From Pseudo-nitzschia pungens (lineage: Eukaryota > Bacillariophyta > Bacillariophyceae > Bacillariales > Bacillariaceae): 64,000 nucleotides of DNA. The notes below the pieces were generated by a model that saw nothing but the letters and a program-made list of their open reading frames with translations, was not told the DNA's origin and did no database searches. The stretch's first letter is position 1; the number at the start of each line of letters is the position of its first letter. The DNA lies in NCBI GenBank assembly GCA_037355855.1, contig CM074768.1, forward strand, positions 1,426,001-1,490,000, in the 5' to 3' direction. This document shows positions 1 through 10,564 of this stretch, piece after piece. The position numbers and the translations under genes were made by a program.

Positions 1-1
1 G

Positions 2-1327
2 CTACCACCAAATAAGCCCCTCACCTATGCGGACGAGGAAGAGCACCTCCGGCAACTCCTATTCCCACTTGGAGAAGCACCGGAAGAATTCCAGGGCAAT
101 AGTGCATTCCCACTTGCCCCGGACATGATCCAGTTCTACCAACAAAAGGACAAGAGAATCACGAGTGCTCTGGGAAAAGACAACCGACTAACCACCAAAA
201 ATGTGGAAGGGTATAGTCTAATCCACAGGGAAGGGAAGATCCTAATCCCGGACAAACTCAAAGACAGAGTTATGGAATGGTACCACAGCATGCTGGTCCA
301 TCCTGGAGAAAAGAGGATGGAACAGAGCATTCGCTCGGTGTTCACCTGGAGAGGCCTCCGGAAGGACGTCCAGGACCTCTGCAAACACTGCCACACGTGC
401 CAGATGTTTAAGAAAAGTGGCCGGAAGAAGTACGGACTACTACCGGAGAAAGCAGTCGAGGTTACCAAATGGCAGAGGGTCAATGTGGACCTCTGGGGAC
501 CTGCAACTGTCCACAACAAAAATGGTAAAGACTACCATATCCATGTCCTCACCATGGTGGACCCAGTGACCGGATGGTTTGAACTGGCTCATCTGAAGGA
601 CTCCCCAAATGCAGCAGAAACTCAACGGTTGTTGGACAGTACCTGGCTAGCAAGGTATCTGCGCCCAAAGGAAATTGGCTTTGATGGCGGGAGTGAGTTC
701 AAAGCAGAGTTCCAGGAACTCTGTGACAACATGGGGATGAAAAGAAAGCCCAGTGGTGCTTGGAACCCTCAATCCAATTCTGTGTTGGAAAGAATCCGCC
801 AGGTCCTGAAGGATTGCCTCTTATCCTTTAACCTGGAACAAAGAGACCTCCATGAGAAGGATCCTTTTGAGGAGTTCACCACCAAGGCAGCGTACGCCAT
901 CAGAAGTGCCATCCACACCACCCGGGGATATTCCCCAGCGCAATTGGTGTTTGGAAGGGACATGTTCATGCCTGTGAATTTCCCAGTGGATTGGGAAGCA
1001 ATCCAAGCAAGGAAACAGAAGAGTATCCACAAGAGTAATATCCGGGAGAATCAGAAGAGGATCCCCCATGTCTATAAGGAAGGAGACTATGTCACTCTGG
1101 AAAGGAAGGGCATTATCCCGAAATTATCCTTCCCACGGCAAGGACCTTACAAGGTGCTCAAGGCCCATGAGAATGGAACTGTAACTATTGAAACTGCTCC
1201 CTTTGTAACTGACCGGGTTAACATCAGGAGAGTCCACCCCTATTATTGTAGGGATCCCGTAACAGTACCATGGAGGAGTATGCCGTGCACCAAAATACAG
1301 TCACGAGTACACACGGGACTGGATTAA
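2..1327 (+). CDS. pol: gypsy pol, C-terminal part: RNase H end, integrase
   Basis: The frame is open from the window edge; an internal Met lies at 125. Visible parts in order: an H-x4-H (about 279-296) plus C-x2-C (about 400-412) integrase zinc finger, then the DDE core with D in NVDLWGP (about 481-501), D in GFDGGSEF (about 677-700) and E in NSVLERI (about 777-797), then a basic C-terminal domain. In copy A the protein ends after RDPIKP; here that stop is lost and the frame runs 47 nt into the LTR, adding about 20 residues. Otherwise intact. The protein would insert element cDNA into chromosomes. Confidence 0.88.
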   Translation, partial: LPPNKPLTYADEEEHLRQLLFPLGEAPEEFQGNSAFPLAPDMIQFYQQKDKRITSALGKDNRLTTKNVEGYSLIHREGKILIPDKLKDRVMEWYHSMLVHPGEKRMEQSIRSVFTWRGLRKDVQDLCKHCHTCQMFKKSGRKKYGLLPEKAVEVTKWQRVNVDLWGPATVHNKNGKDYHIHVLTMVDPVTGWFELAHLKDSPNAAETQRLLDSTWLARYLRPKEIGFDGGSEFKAEFQELCDNMGMKRKPSGAWNPQSNSVLERIRQVLKDCLLSFNLEQRDLHEKDPFEEFTTKAAYAIRSAIHTTRGYSPAQLVFGRDMFMPVNFPVDWEAIQARKQKSIHKSNIRENQKRIPHVYKEGDYVTLERKGIIPKLSFPRQGPYKVLKAHENGTVTIETAPFVTDRVNIRRVHPYYCRDPVTVPWRSMPCTKIQSRVHTGLD

Positions 1328-1472
1328 GGATAAGGATAAAAGAATCAGCGAGTCGACAGAATCGCCGATTCAGAGGGCTCTTAGAACTGTAGCAAATAGA
1401 CTAACCAATAGAGCTCACAATTTGCATATCACTACTACTTCAACCAATCACTAGTAGACCCGGGGTATGGCA
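1281..1472 (+). repeat. 3' LTR of gypsy copy A' (family 1)
   Basis: It begins TGCCGTGCACC and ends CCCGGGGTATGGCA, the same ends as the LTRs of copy A (26371-26563 and 42414-42606, seen there in reverse complement). It is preceded by CATGGAGGAGTA, a purine-rich stretch in the position of a polypurine tract. Confidence 0.9.
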
Positions 1473-1559
1473 CAACACCAATGCAGCCAGAAGCAAACTT
1501 GACAAACCACCTATAATTTTAATAGTAGTAGTAGCAGATTGTCTCAAGCATTATGTTGT

Positions 1560-1886
1560 TGTAACATGCTAGCGTAAGCTACTAGTAGTGTTACGACTGA
1601 ATAATTAACCGAATCCCATTTGGGAATTGAATATAAAGATATTCAGATATGTACATACCATATGTACATTCCGCCAACTATAGTTGAGTCCCAGATCAAA
1701 ATATATGCCTAATCGGATGACTCGACAAAGGACTAACGTTTATGGCAAGAGCATGCCTAATTTGGCATATGTCAAGCATGCGCTGCCATCAAAAATTTCA
1801 TGTATTCTGATTATTAATGTTTTGTAAATTCTCTAAGCACACACAATTTTAATACCACTCCGAAATTTCTACCTTAGAGTGTTACA
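1560..1886 (+). repeat. 5' LTR of gypsy copy D (family 2)
   Basis: Starts TGTAACATGCTAGCG and ends TTAGAGTGTTACA, 327 bp. The same LTR, diverged, is seen at 54456-54780. It contains an AATAATTAACC motif followed by a CCCAT-TGGG palindrome that is shared with all family-2 LTRs here. Directly after it (1887-1898) is the near-palindrome CAGTGATTACTG. Confidence 0.9.
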
Positions 1887-2018
1887 CAGTGATTACTGTC
1901 CGCTTTTACGTTGGAACAGTAGTAGAATTCAGTATTGAACTCTCAAGAAACACAAAAACATTGATAGCCTCAACAACAGAGGCACCTTGTACCTCCAACA
2001 AGACAACTACTTCAGCAC

Positions 2019-2507
2019 ACGGCAGGAATATATAGAGATCCACCAGTCTCTTACAAGAGCTCTTTCGATAGCGCTAAGCTGAAACTGGTAACGCTTTCGG
2101 TATACGACAACGACGATGTTAAAGTCCCACTCTTCACGGATAAGGGTGGCTTGGAAGAACTCTTACATACAGAAGAAGCCTTCCTTAATGCTGCAGAGGA
2201 TACAGGCATACTGGACACAGCTCTCATTCGATACTTTGGATGCTGCCTCTGTGTCGATTCACAGACCAAATGGAAAACCCTCTCAAGAAACACGAGACCG
2301 AATGGTCAGCGCCTTTACCCACTAACAAGAGAAGGCTTTCAATCAGCATTCAGAGCCTTCACCAAACTCTACTGCAATGCTGAAGATGCACGAGACCTCA
2401 TGCACATTTACCTAAGAAGTCCAACGTGCAAGAAACAAGGATTGGAATCGAACACCAAATCAATCCAAGGGTACAACCGATGTAAATCAGACAGCAGCAA
2501 CAAATAG
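2019..2507 (+). pseudogene. gag: gag of gypsy copy D (broken)
   Basis: The frame matches the gag of copy I at 54909 from its first residues (AGIYRDP), but the start codon is ACG instead of ATG. The capsid-like region is readable to about 2440. The nucleocapsid zinc-knuckle region and the gag-pol junction are missing because of an internal deletion, and the frame ends in unrelated residues at 2507. It cannot give a working Gag. Confidence 0.8.
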
Positions 2508-4939
2508 ACCACTCCTGTCCCTGGCAAGGAATTGGTCCACCGGCACAGCAAAAAATCTCTATTGCAATACCATAAACTCCAAAGACTACACCAAAGGAGG
2601 TATGCTGGAGCAAAATTATTTAAAGCTGCTGTCGACTGCTGCAAATCCAGCAGAACAGGCATCCCCAAATATGAACAGCATGGCTCCTATTCTTTTAACC
2701 AACATACAGTACATACAAGTCATCCCCCTCAAGGCACGTCCACTACTAGCATTACTAGATAGTGGATCCTCCAGAACTCTAATCAATAAAAGAGCACTAC
2801 CATTTGGCACACTACCAATCAGATCCAAGCATCAAGTCCTAACCACTACAGCAAATGGCATTTTTGATACTACTGAATAGGTCATCATGAAGAACATCAA
2901 GCTACAAGGGTTTGGCAACTACACCATCGACCGACAAGAGGCAAGACTCTTCCACTCACCCAACTGCAGATATGATCTGATACTAGGCAGACACTTCCTC
3001 CACTTAGCAAAGATCAACCTCCTATTCAACACCGGCGCAGTACAGTGGATGGATAGAACCATTCCTATGAAGGATACCTCACTATACCATGAATCAAACC
3101 ACACCATGCTCATGGAAGAACTTGAAGATGCTGAACTCTTTGCTGATGACCTCTCCTCTGCCAATCCATACAAGTCCAAGGTTATTCTAGACAGAGCCTA
3201 CCAAGAAACAGATCCATCCACAGTCGTGCAGTAACAGTCCCATATGTCCAAATCAGAGCAGCAGCAGTTCCAAGCAGTACTAACCAAATACCCCAATGTA
3301 TTCAATGGTGAATTTGGCAAGTATCCACACAAGAAGATCTCTCTAAGACTGAAGCCCAGATCCAAACCCATACACAAAAAGCCTTACCCAGTTGCATACA
3401 AAAGAGAAGACCTATTCAAAAGGGAGCTCCAGAATCTATGTAATGATGGAGTACTCAAGCGTTGCACCAGACCAGCAGAATGGGCATTCCCAATATTCAT
3501 AGTACCAAAGAAAGACAACAGAGTTAGATGGGCTTCTTGAAAGACGTCCTTATCCAATTCCAAGGATACAAGATATCATGAACAAGTAAGGCAAGTACAC
3601 TCACTTCACCAAGATTGACTTATCCATGCAATACTACTGCTTTGAACTGGATGATGCAAGCAAGAAGCTCTGTACCATAGTCACCCCATATGGCTGCTAC
3701 GAATACCAAAGACTACCAATGGGAGTCAAAGTCTCCCCGGATGTTGCTCAACAACTAATGGAAGATATCCTACAAGACACTGACTGCACTGTTTACATTG
3801 ATGATATTGGTATCTGGACCAATGGATCCTTTGACCTCCACATGAAGACTATCGACAAGATATTAGACCGGCTCAACCAGAATGGACTCAAGTGCAACCC
3901 ACTCAAATGTGATTGGGCTGTACAAGAAACTGACTTCCTTGGATATTGGATGACTCCCACTGCAGTTAAGCCTTGGAGAAAAAAGATTGAAGCCATTCTA
4001 CATATGGACCGGCCAAGAACTGTAACCCAAGTCAAATCCTTTCTGGGAGCAGTCAGATACTACAGGGATATGTGGCCTCACAGATCCCATGTCTTAGCTC
4101 CCCTATTTGATATCACTGGTGGCCCCAAGAAGAGTCCTCAAGCAGCTGCCATCAAGGGCAAACAAAGAAAAGCTCCATTAGCTTTCACTTGGGGACCTGC
4201 TCAAGACAAGAAAGCCTTTCAAGCTATGGTGGCAACGGATGCGCTGAACACCTATCCAGACCTTAACAAGCCCTTTGAACTGTACACCGATGCCTCAGAC
4301 CTACAGCTTGGTGTTGCCATCCTACAGGATAACAAGCCTATTGCATACTGGTCCAAGAAACTATATGATGCCCAGAAGAATTATACAACAATGGAAAAAG
4401 AACTCCTCACAATTGTACTCTGCTGCAAAGAGTACAGAAAAATGCTCCTTGGTGGCGTTATCAATTAACCATAAGAATCTGACCTTCAGAACCTTATCAG
4501 TCCAACAAGTCCTCCAGTGGAGACTATTTCTTGAAGAATTTGGCGTCAACCTCACCTATGTTTGGGGCAAGAAGAATGTTGTTGCTGATGCCTTCTCCAG
4601 ACTCCCCAGGATGGATCCACCTACTGAGGGGAAGAAAGAAACTCTCAAAAAGGGCACTCTTATCAATTTTTTGAAGCTTGAAGTTCCCAAGTAAGACGAA
4701 GAATTGTTTCTAGCTGAGTTCCCGAACCCATTCCAACACTTATGCCATGATGCAGACCAAGAGTTACAAACCTGTTTGCTGAACAATGAGTGCCTAGTCA
4801 ACCTACCAAACAACCAAGACTTGGAATGCCCGGTGAACTACTCCAAAATATATCTCCATCAGTAGAAAGATCCCACTATCAAGTTCAAGATCCAATCCAA
4901 AGCCTTCTTCTTTCAAGAAATGGAAGGCAACAATATCCT
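2440..4939 (+). pseudogene. pol: pol of gypsy copy D, protease-RT-RNase H part (broken)
   Basis: Homologous to the pol of copy F. The protease active site LLDSGSS is near 2755-2775. RT with its YIDD box is near 3797-3808 and RNase H (LYTDASD) near 4280-4300. In-frame stops occur at about 2878, 3232 and 3588, a deletion removes the DFREL region near 3537, and further stops lie at about 4692 and 4863. The reading frame must change several times. The 618-bp inverted-repeat element interrupts it at 4940. Confidence 0.85.
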
Positions 4940-5101
4940 GGAACATTATGGAAAAAAACTTTTCTGGAAAATTTCCATTTTCATGCGCTTTGTGCGCGCG
5001 ACTACTCTCAAAACAATCTTAGGTCACTAACGGCTCTTCTATATTTTAAATTATGCTGAGCGACCACAATTTAACTGGTCGTAAACCAAAATCTTTGTCC
5101 T

Positions 5102-5240
5102 CAAAACATGTCCTCAACAATTTTGTCCTCAACAGTCTGTCCTCAACCATTATGTCCTCAACGTTTTGTCCTCAACCTCAACGTTGAAGTCATAGAGGTT
5201 GAGGACATAATGGTTGAGCACAGACTGTTGAGGACACGTT
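5102..5240. repeat. Long hairpin built from TGTCCTCAA / TTGAGGACA units
   Basis: The left arm (about 5125-5175) carries four TGTCCTCAA-type units and the right arm (about 5190-5240) carries their complements in mirrored order, with a short loop near 5175-5195. The arms pair over about 40 bp with few mismatches. Confidence 0.75.
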
Positions 5241-5412
5241 TTGAGGACACGTTTTGAGGACACATTTTGAGGACACGTTTTGAGGACACGTTTTGAGGAC
5301 ACGTTTTGAGGACATGTTTTGAGGACACGTTTTGAGGACAGTTTTGATGACAGTTTTGATGACAGTTTTGATGACAGTTTTGAGGACAGTTTTGAGGACA
5401 GTTTTGAGGGCA
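5222..5412. repeat. Minisatellite, about 14-15 bp units (GAGGACACGTTTT type)
   Basis: About thirteen tandem units of GAGGACA(C)GTTTT, changing to GATGACAGTTTT and back to GAGGACAGTTTT. The repeat lies inside the inverted-repeat element. Long open frames across it are a by-product of the repeat. Confidence 0.9.
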
Positions 5413-5557
5413 CTCTACGTACTCGTACAGCTGTCAAAGTGGATATTGAAGAAAAAACAGTCGTTAAAATTACATAAAATTACATCAATTTTATTCCACG
5501 CAAAATGCGCATGAATATGGAAATTTTTCTCAAAAAAACTTTTTTCCATAATGTTCC

Positions 5558-6709
5558 TGTGCTATTCCAACCAGTCTAATCCAGACAATTGGAGAATTTA
5601 CATACCATCCTCCCTCATCAATGATACAATCAAATGGTATCATCTCCTGTTGGGTCATTGTGGATCCACCAGGCTATATCAAACCATCTCAGCCCGCTTC
5701 TATGCTGATAAGTTATCTACCTTGTGCAAGTCCTACATCTGCCCCGACAACTGCATTAAGTACAAGAATCAACATTCCAAATATGGGAAGCTCCCACCAA
5801 AAGAAGCTCCACTATCACCATTTAATGAAGTGCACGTCAATCTCATAGGCCCATGGAAGCTTACTGCCCAAGGCAAGAATTACAACTTCAAAGCCTTAAC
5901 CTGTATTGATCCAGTTACCAACCTACTGGAAATCATTAGAATCAGAGACAGCTCCTCCCAGCATGTATCAGATCAATTCAAGAATTGTTGACTTTGAAGA
6001 TACCCAAGACCCAATAGATGCATCCATGATAATGGTGGGGAGTTCTTAGGAGCAGAGTTTCAAACTCCACTCAAGCAATATGGAATCCAGTCAATCCCCA
6101 CTACAGTGAAGAATCCCCAGTCCAACGCCATCTGTGAAAGAGTCCATCATACAGTTGCTGACATTCTCAGAGTCTTGAGTTCATGTTAATCCCCCTCAAG
6201 CCAATGCCAGAGCCAGTCAACTTATGGACAATGCCCTCATGACATGCATGCATGCCTCAAGATGTGCAGTCAATGCTGCTCTATGGACTTCTCCAGGTTC
6301 CTTGGTGTTCAATTGAGATATGATGATTGATTCACCACTAACCTCCAATCTCTTAGCTTTGCAACAGCTCAGACAACAAGGGATTAACAAGAATTTAGTC
6401 AGAGATAACTCCAAGAGAATCAACCATACCTTCCAAGTCAATGATAGGGTGTGGATGCAAGAGCCAGACCCAGATAAGCTGCAACCACGGAAAACCGGTC
6501 CCTTTGTTATCACTCAAGTTAATGACAATGGGACTGTAAAACTACAGAAGACTCCTTCAGTGGTTGAAACAGTGAACATCCGAAAGATCACTCCATATCA
6601 AGATCTGAGTCAATTGAATCAATCAACGTCCCCTTCAAATGAACCCCCCAAGCTTCAGTTGAGCCAATCAGAAGACTCAGATTGTTTGATGAGTCATTGG
6701 ACAGCTTAA
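5558..6709 (+). pseudogene. pol: pol of gypsy copy D, integrase part (broken)
   Basis: This continues the pol frame after the DNA element. The H-x4-H motif (YHLLLGH) and the DLIGPW, HDNGGEF and NAICERVHH blocks of the integrase core can be recognised in order. Two TGA codons lie at about 5989-6000 and a frameshift near 6175 follows. The final part (6320-6709) is open and ends with the family's C-terminal tail. Inactive. Confidence 0.85.
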
Positions 6710-6739
6710 CTATTGGATTCGTTCAATCATGAGGCACTA

Positions 6740-6766
6740 TGTAACATGCTAGCGTAAGCAAGTAGT
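6740..6766 (+). repeat. 3' LTR of copy D, first 27 bp only
   Basis: TGTAACATGCTAGCGTAAGC matches the 5' LTR start at 1560, preceded by the conserved GGCACTA seen in front of all family-2 3' LTRs. The rest is replaced by a solo family-1 LTR. Confidence 0.8.
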
Positions 6767-6948
6767 TGCTGTGCACCGTAATAAAGTCACAAGTCCACTC
6801 AGGACTGGAATAAGATTACTAGCAAGGCATTGGAATCGCCAATTGCGATGCCAATCAAAAGCAGTAGCAATAGACTAACTGATAGCTCTCACAATTTGCA
6901 TATCACTACTACTATTCTAATCACTAGTAGTAGACCCGGGGTATGGCA
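6767..6948 (+). repeat. Solo LTR, gypsy family 1 (diverged)
   Basis: Begins TGCTGTGCACC and ends CCCGGGGTATGGCA, matching the family-1 LTR along its length with many differences. No internal sequence is attached. The flanking five bases (GTAGT and GTGCC) do not match, so the insertion site was altered or it reached this place by recombination. Confidence 0.8.
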
Positions 6949-8387
6949 GTGCCTAATAATTCCATATAGATTTAAATTTTTTACAAGACTCCAATAATTT
7001 TGCAAGGAATATTTTGAATTTGCTCTACAAGTCTAACTATTTTGGAAAAAGGTCAAGATTGTGAGAGCTAGAACGGTAGTAATTTCGAACTCGTGTTAAA
7101 TTTTTTTTTTTTGCATGTTTGCCTATTTTTTTCTTGAAGTTACTCACCATTTTGAATTTAAGATTTCGGAAGTTCTTCTGAAAAAATGAATCATCACAGA
7201 TAGGGTTCTTTTACGACACTTCGGTAAGGCAACGAGCTACGAGAACTTTCTTCCGCACGAGTAAGATTACGTAACCTTACTCGTACTTGTACTGGTACAA
7301 TAAGATTATCACGAAGTAAACCTTAATTACGGTACGGTAAGAACTAAGAACATTACTTCGCACTACAAGTACTCATTTTTTACGAAGGTACGAAGTAAAA
7401 CTTACTACCTGGTAAGAAGTACTTAATCTTACGAAGCAAGGTTACGTACCGATAGTAATTGTGAATTTTAAGAAGTCATGTACCGGTAACGTAAAGACAA
7501 GGATGACCACACACAACAATGACGTTCTTTCTCAACAATTATTTCGAATAGTCATTAGAAATATTCTGTGGATGCTGCGAGAAATTTCATCGAATCCGTT
7601 TCCATCCCTATTGTCATAATATTTATCAAAAGCTCAGAATTTTTCTTAAAGGTTTCACATTCTTGACACTCCCCATTCTTTCCAGACGGGTCGCTAGAGT
7701 TGTTCACAAGTAAGGTTACTTCGTAATGCCAATGATAATTGTAATGAAGACTTAAAATGACACACATACCAGACTGGTTCAACGGTAGCTTTTTCAGGGC
7801 ACTAATATCTTGCATCCGTTCATTGAATCAGCGACCGCTAGAGAGCCCAGTATTTCTCGCTAACCACTAATTAGTGGTAACAAATAATACGCACGAGCAA
7901 GCACGAAGTACCAGGTAACTTACGTAACCTTACCATACCGTTGTATTGTCCTCAACAAAAATACAGGAAGGTTTACCGTTTTGACTTTTCATTTTGTTTA
8001 TTTTAAAAGTACGAGTTACCTCACGCACTACCGGTATTTATTTCATTATCTTTGTGAAACTTAGCGCACCTTCAAAATATAGTGTCATCGAACTTTTATC
8101 AATGACATCCTCCGAAATAAATTCTTTCCGTTGAATGCTCTAAAATTTACAGCAATTGATATAAAATACCGGTATCTTTAGAATGAAAACTTTTTTCAGG
8201 AATATTCTCAACAGCTCAACGGTCACAAAATTCCTGTTGAATTCTTTACAACTAAGGATCAACCTACTCAAAGAAATTTCTTTTGTTGGGAATATTAACA
8301 TCAGAACTTTCCTAGGAAGCATAAAAACATTTCAACCTGCTTCCAAATCGTCATCAAAAAAATAAATAAAAAATAATCATTTCCATT
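6949..8387. other. AT-rich intergenic DNA
   Basis: No gene is supported. About 7250-7500 and 7870-8040 are rich in short, partly palindromic words such as ACGAAGTA, TTACGTAAC and TTACTCGTA. Small open frames (7555-7815, 8140-8365) show no recognisable domains. Confidence 0.6.
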
Positions 8388-9659
8388 ATGATCAATCTAG
8401 CAGTACATTACAACAACTTGGGGGTCGACATTCTCAGTGGGGAACACCAACAATTGAACAGTTACCGCAGTGAAGGCACTAACAGTATCGCATGCATGAA
8501 CAAGTTTGAGCATCATAATTATAACGGAAAAAATGCCCGCCAAGGTCACATTCGTGGGGAACCCAGCCGTAAACGGCGGAAATTAAAGGCCTATGCCGAT
8601 ATCCAGGCCCAAGGATCTGTCGCAATGGAAGCCCGAACCGATCATAAGGTTGACGATGCTCTTGCTTACTTCCAAAAAGCATTGGCACTTATTGTTCAAG
8701 ACACCGAACTACATTATTATGGGAATGGTTTGAAGTATCACCCAAGCGACGAGGAGGGCTTTCTACGATACGACAACGAGGAGATGGGAAAGCAACTCGT
8801 AGCAGGCATCAAACCGTGTGATACTGGGATCACCCTCAAGGGAGAAGAGTGTTACAGCAATGAGTACATTTATTGGAAAGCTGTGAAGATAGGAACTGGG
8901 GACGAGAGTCAAGACTACTCTGAGAAGTATGAATTGATTCACAACCCCGACATCCATGGAGGACAGCAACGTCACACTTGCAGTGATGATTACAACGGTC
9001 AGCACGCAGACAGTGATAGTCGAACTCAAGAGCATCATCAACAGGGCCACGGCGAAGAGAATTGTCATCTTCGTTATCCAGAAGTTGAGAGACTAAATGG
9101 GGAATACGAATCTCTCACGAAATCAATCTATCATTCGATGATTTGCATCTTTAACATAGGTTTGTGTTACCACTACAAGGGTATGGTTGGAAAGGCAAGG
9201 CACATGAAACTCATGACAAATCATGCCAATCCCTTTGCCCTTGGATTCGACTTCCGGAATGAATACAGCGATTTCTTGAATGCCTCCGTTGATCACTATA
9301 CACAAGCCTACGAACTCATGACACGTTTCCGATTGGAAGATGGCGCTCAGTACACATTTTTGATGGCTATGATGAACAATTTGGCGGCAACATATGGATC
9401 GCTGGGACAAACTTCCAAGGTGGAAGTCTGCAACCGCTATTTGGTTCGATCCCTTACCTTGGTCATTTGTTCCAGTGAACGCGATGGACATTTGGGACAG
9501 GAGATCCTATCTCAAAACGAAGACAAATCTATGTTGAGGGAGGAGGAAGACCGATCGACCTTCGAATCCTTCTTGTCAAATGTGATGCATCTTATGCTAA
9601 ACGATGGCGCAAGAGGTGACCAACGGTATAGTGGGAACACAGCGGCGGCTGCGGCTTAG
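8388..9659 (+). CDS. TPR-like protein of a diatom-type family (host gene)
   Basis: A 423-residue ORF, complete, without introns visible. The pattern resembles a TPR-like family I recall as expanded in diatoms: an N-terminal NNLG block (about residue 10), a helix DALAYFQKALAL (about 90-101), IFNIGLCYHYKG (about 254-265), an AMMNNLAATYGSLGQ block (about 325-340) and a C-terminal SNVMHLML block (about 395) before a run of alanines. TPR-type helices usually bind other proteins; no catalytic motif is seen. The region between residues 105 and 240 is low-complexity and polar (His, Asp, Gln). It is the only complete host gene in the window. Function unknown. Confidence 0.75.
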   Translation: MINLAVHYNNLGVDILSGEHQQLNSYRSEGTNSIACMNKFEHHNYNGKNARQGHIRGEPSRKRRKLKAYADIQAQGSVAMEARTDHKVDDALAYFQKALALIVQDTELHYYGNGLKYHPSDEEGFLRYDNEEMGKQLVAGIKPCDTGITLKGEECYSNEYIYWKAVKIGTGDESQDYSEKYELIHNPDIHGGQQRHTCSDDYNGQHADSDSRTQEHHQQGHGEENCHLRYPEVERLNGEYESLTKSIYHSMICIFNIGLCYHYKGMVGKARHMKLMTNHANPFALGFDFRNEYSDFLNASVDHYTQAYELMTRFRLEDGAQYTFLMAMMNNLAATYGSLGQTSKVEVCNRYLVRSLTLVICSSERDGHLGQEILSQNEDKSMLREEEDRSTFESFLSNVMHLMLNDGARGDQRYSGNTAAAAA

Positions 9660-10564
9660 GCTCATCGGTAGGGAGGAAAAGAACGATAGACTACGACGAA
9701 AAATTTTTGAGAACAGTGTTTCGTTTCTCCTTCATCAGTTTGGGATTAAGGGCGGATTCCGTAATTTATGGCAGAGCTTTCGCATGTTACAAGTTTGACG
9801 ATTGGACGTTTATAACACATGAGCATCACCCTTGGATAGTCCATTTATTGCAAAATTTAAAGCATGGGAAGTGCAGTATTTTTCCTCGAAGGTCATATAC
9901 GAGTGGAATGATGAATCCGCACTAGCTAGTGAATAACTTAACTGGAACATTGGCCACGTACATTTTTATGAGTTCTTTGATGACATACAAGGGAGAAGAG
10001 AATCATTGCTTGCAAATGATGAGTCTATCAGTCGACAAAAGAGAGTTTGAATAGAATCATCATCAACTTCCAGTTCTCGAGGGAGTCCCAAACATCACAA
10101 AATCGCTTACGGTCTGTTTCGCACATTCTTTCGTTTTCGGGTCAATCCCTTCATCATTATTTCGAAGAACAAAGCAATCTGTTTCACCCTGCGAATAATA
10201 AACTCATCCTATTCATTATCCTCCATGTCCTCGCCCAAGGATTAGGAATGACATTGTAGTGAAATGAGAGTGCATTCTTTTTCTTGTTGCGTTCGGAGAT
10301 GTTTTCTTGGGACTACTCACCCACATACTACTTTTTGCAACCCGACGTGTGTTCAAAGGTAAAAACGATGTGACTTTTCTATCAAATATGAATTATGAGC
10401 TTCGAAAGGAAATATCATTAGTGGAGATCGGAATCTGTCCTAGTAAGTCGTTTGAGAATGGGTCTGACCAAAACCTAACTCCTTTCTGTGACTCAAGCTT
10501 ACCGATAGCAGACTGCCAATTCCTGTGGACATTATGACGTTAAGCATTTCTGGGACATTTTTGA
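9660..10564. other. Intergenic DNA, no supported gene
   Basis: Only short overlapping open frames (up to about 76 codons) without recognisable domains. It may include the 3' ends of the two host genes that converge here. Confidence 0.55.

Larger units (their letters stand above)
1..1472 (+). mobile_element. Ty3/gypsy element, family 1, copy A' (3' part, cut by window edge)
   Basis: The segment contains the end of a gypsy pol gene followed by a 192-bp LTR. The protein is nearly identical by eye to the pol of the nested copy A at 26582-28913, so both belong to one family. Only the 3' half lies in the window, so the 5' LTR and the target duplication cannot be checked. An 87-bp unassigned spacer (1473-1559) separates it from the next element. 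Confidence 0.9.
4940..5557. mobile_element. Inverted-repeat DNA element with internal minisatellite (in copy D pol)
   Basis: The ends are inverted repeats: GGAACATTATGGAAAAAA at the left and its complement at the right, with weaker pairing inwards to about 50 bp including a GCGC-rich subterminal motif. The gypsy codons on both sides join cleanly (Asn-Ile-Leu, then Cys-Tyr), with CTG repeated at 4938-4940 and 5557-5559, so a 3-bp target duplication is likely. No transposase is encoded. The centre is a repeat array and a long hairpin. The 477-bp element at 18521 has the same architecture. The superfamily is not assigned. Confidence 0.8.
1560..6766 (+). mobile_element. Ty3/gypsy element, family 2, copy D (decayed)
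   Basis: A 5' LTR, leader, gag, protease, RT, RNase H, integrase and the first 27 bp of a 3' LTR can be followed on the plus strand. The coding part has many stops, frameshifts and deletions, and a DNA element sits in pol at 4940-5557. The 3' LTR breaks off at 6766 where a solo family-1 LTR starts. Stops of all three kinds and the several deletions make it older than copies B and F. Confidence 0.9.

Noticed and set aside
1473..1559. Target duplication between copies A' and D
   Set aside because: No matching short repeats could be found, and the other end of A' is outside the window.
5222..5412. Possible CRISPR array
   Set aside because: Units are directly adjacent with no unique spacers, and the DNA is eukaryotic transposon sequence without cas genes.
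5150..5514. Open frames on both strands with repeating SSKLSSKL or MTVLMTVL residues
   Set aside because: They arise from the minisatellite inside the inverted-repeat element; there is no start context or non-repeat domain.
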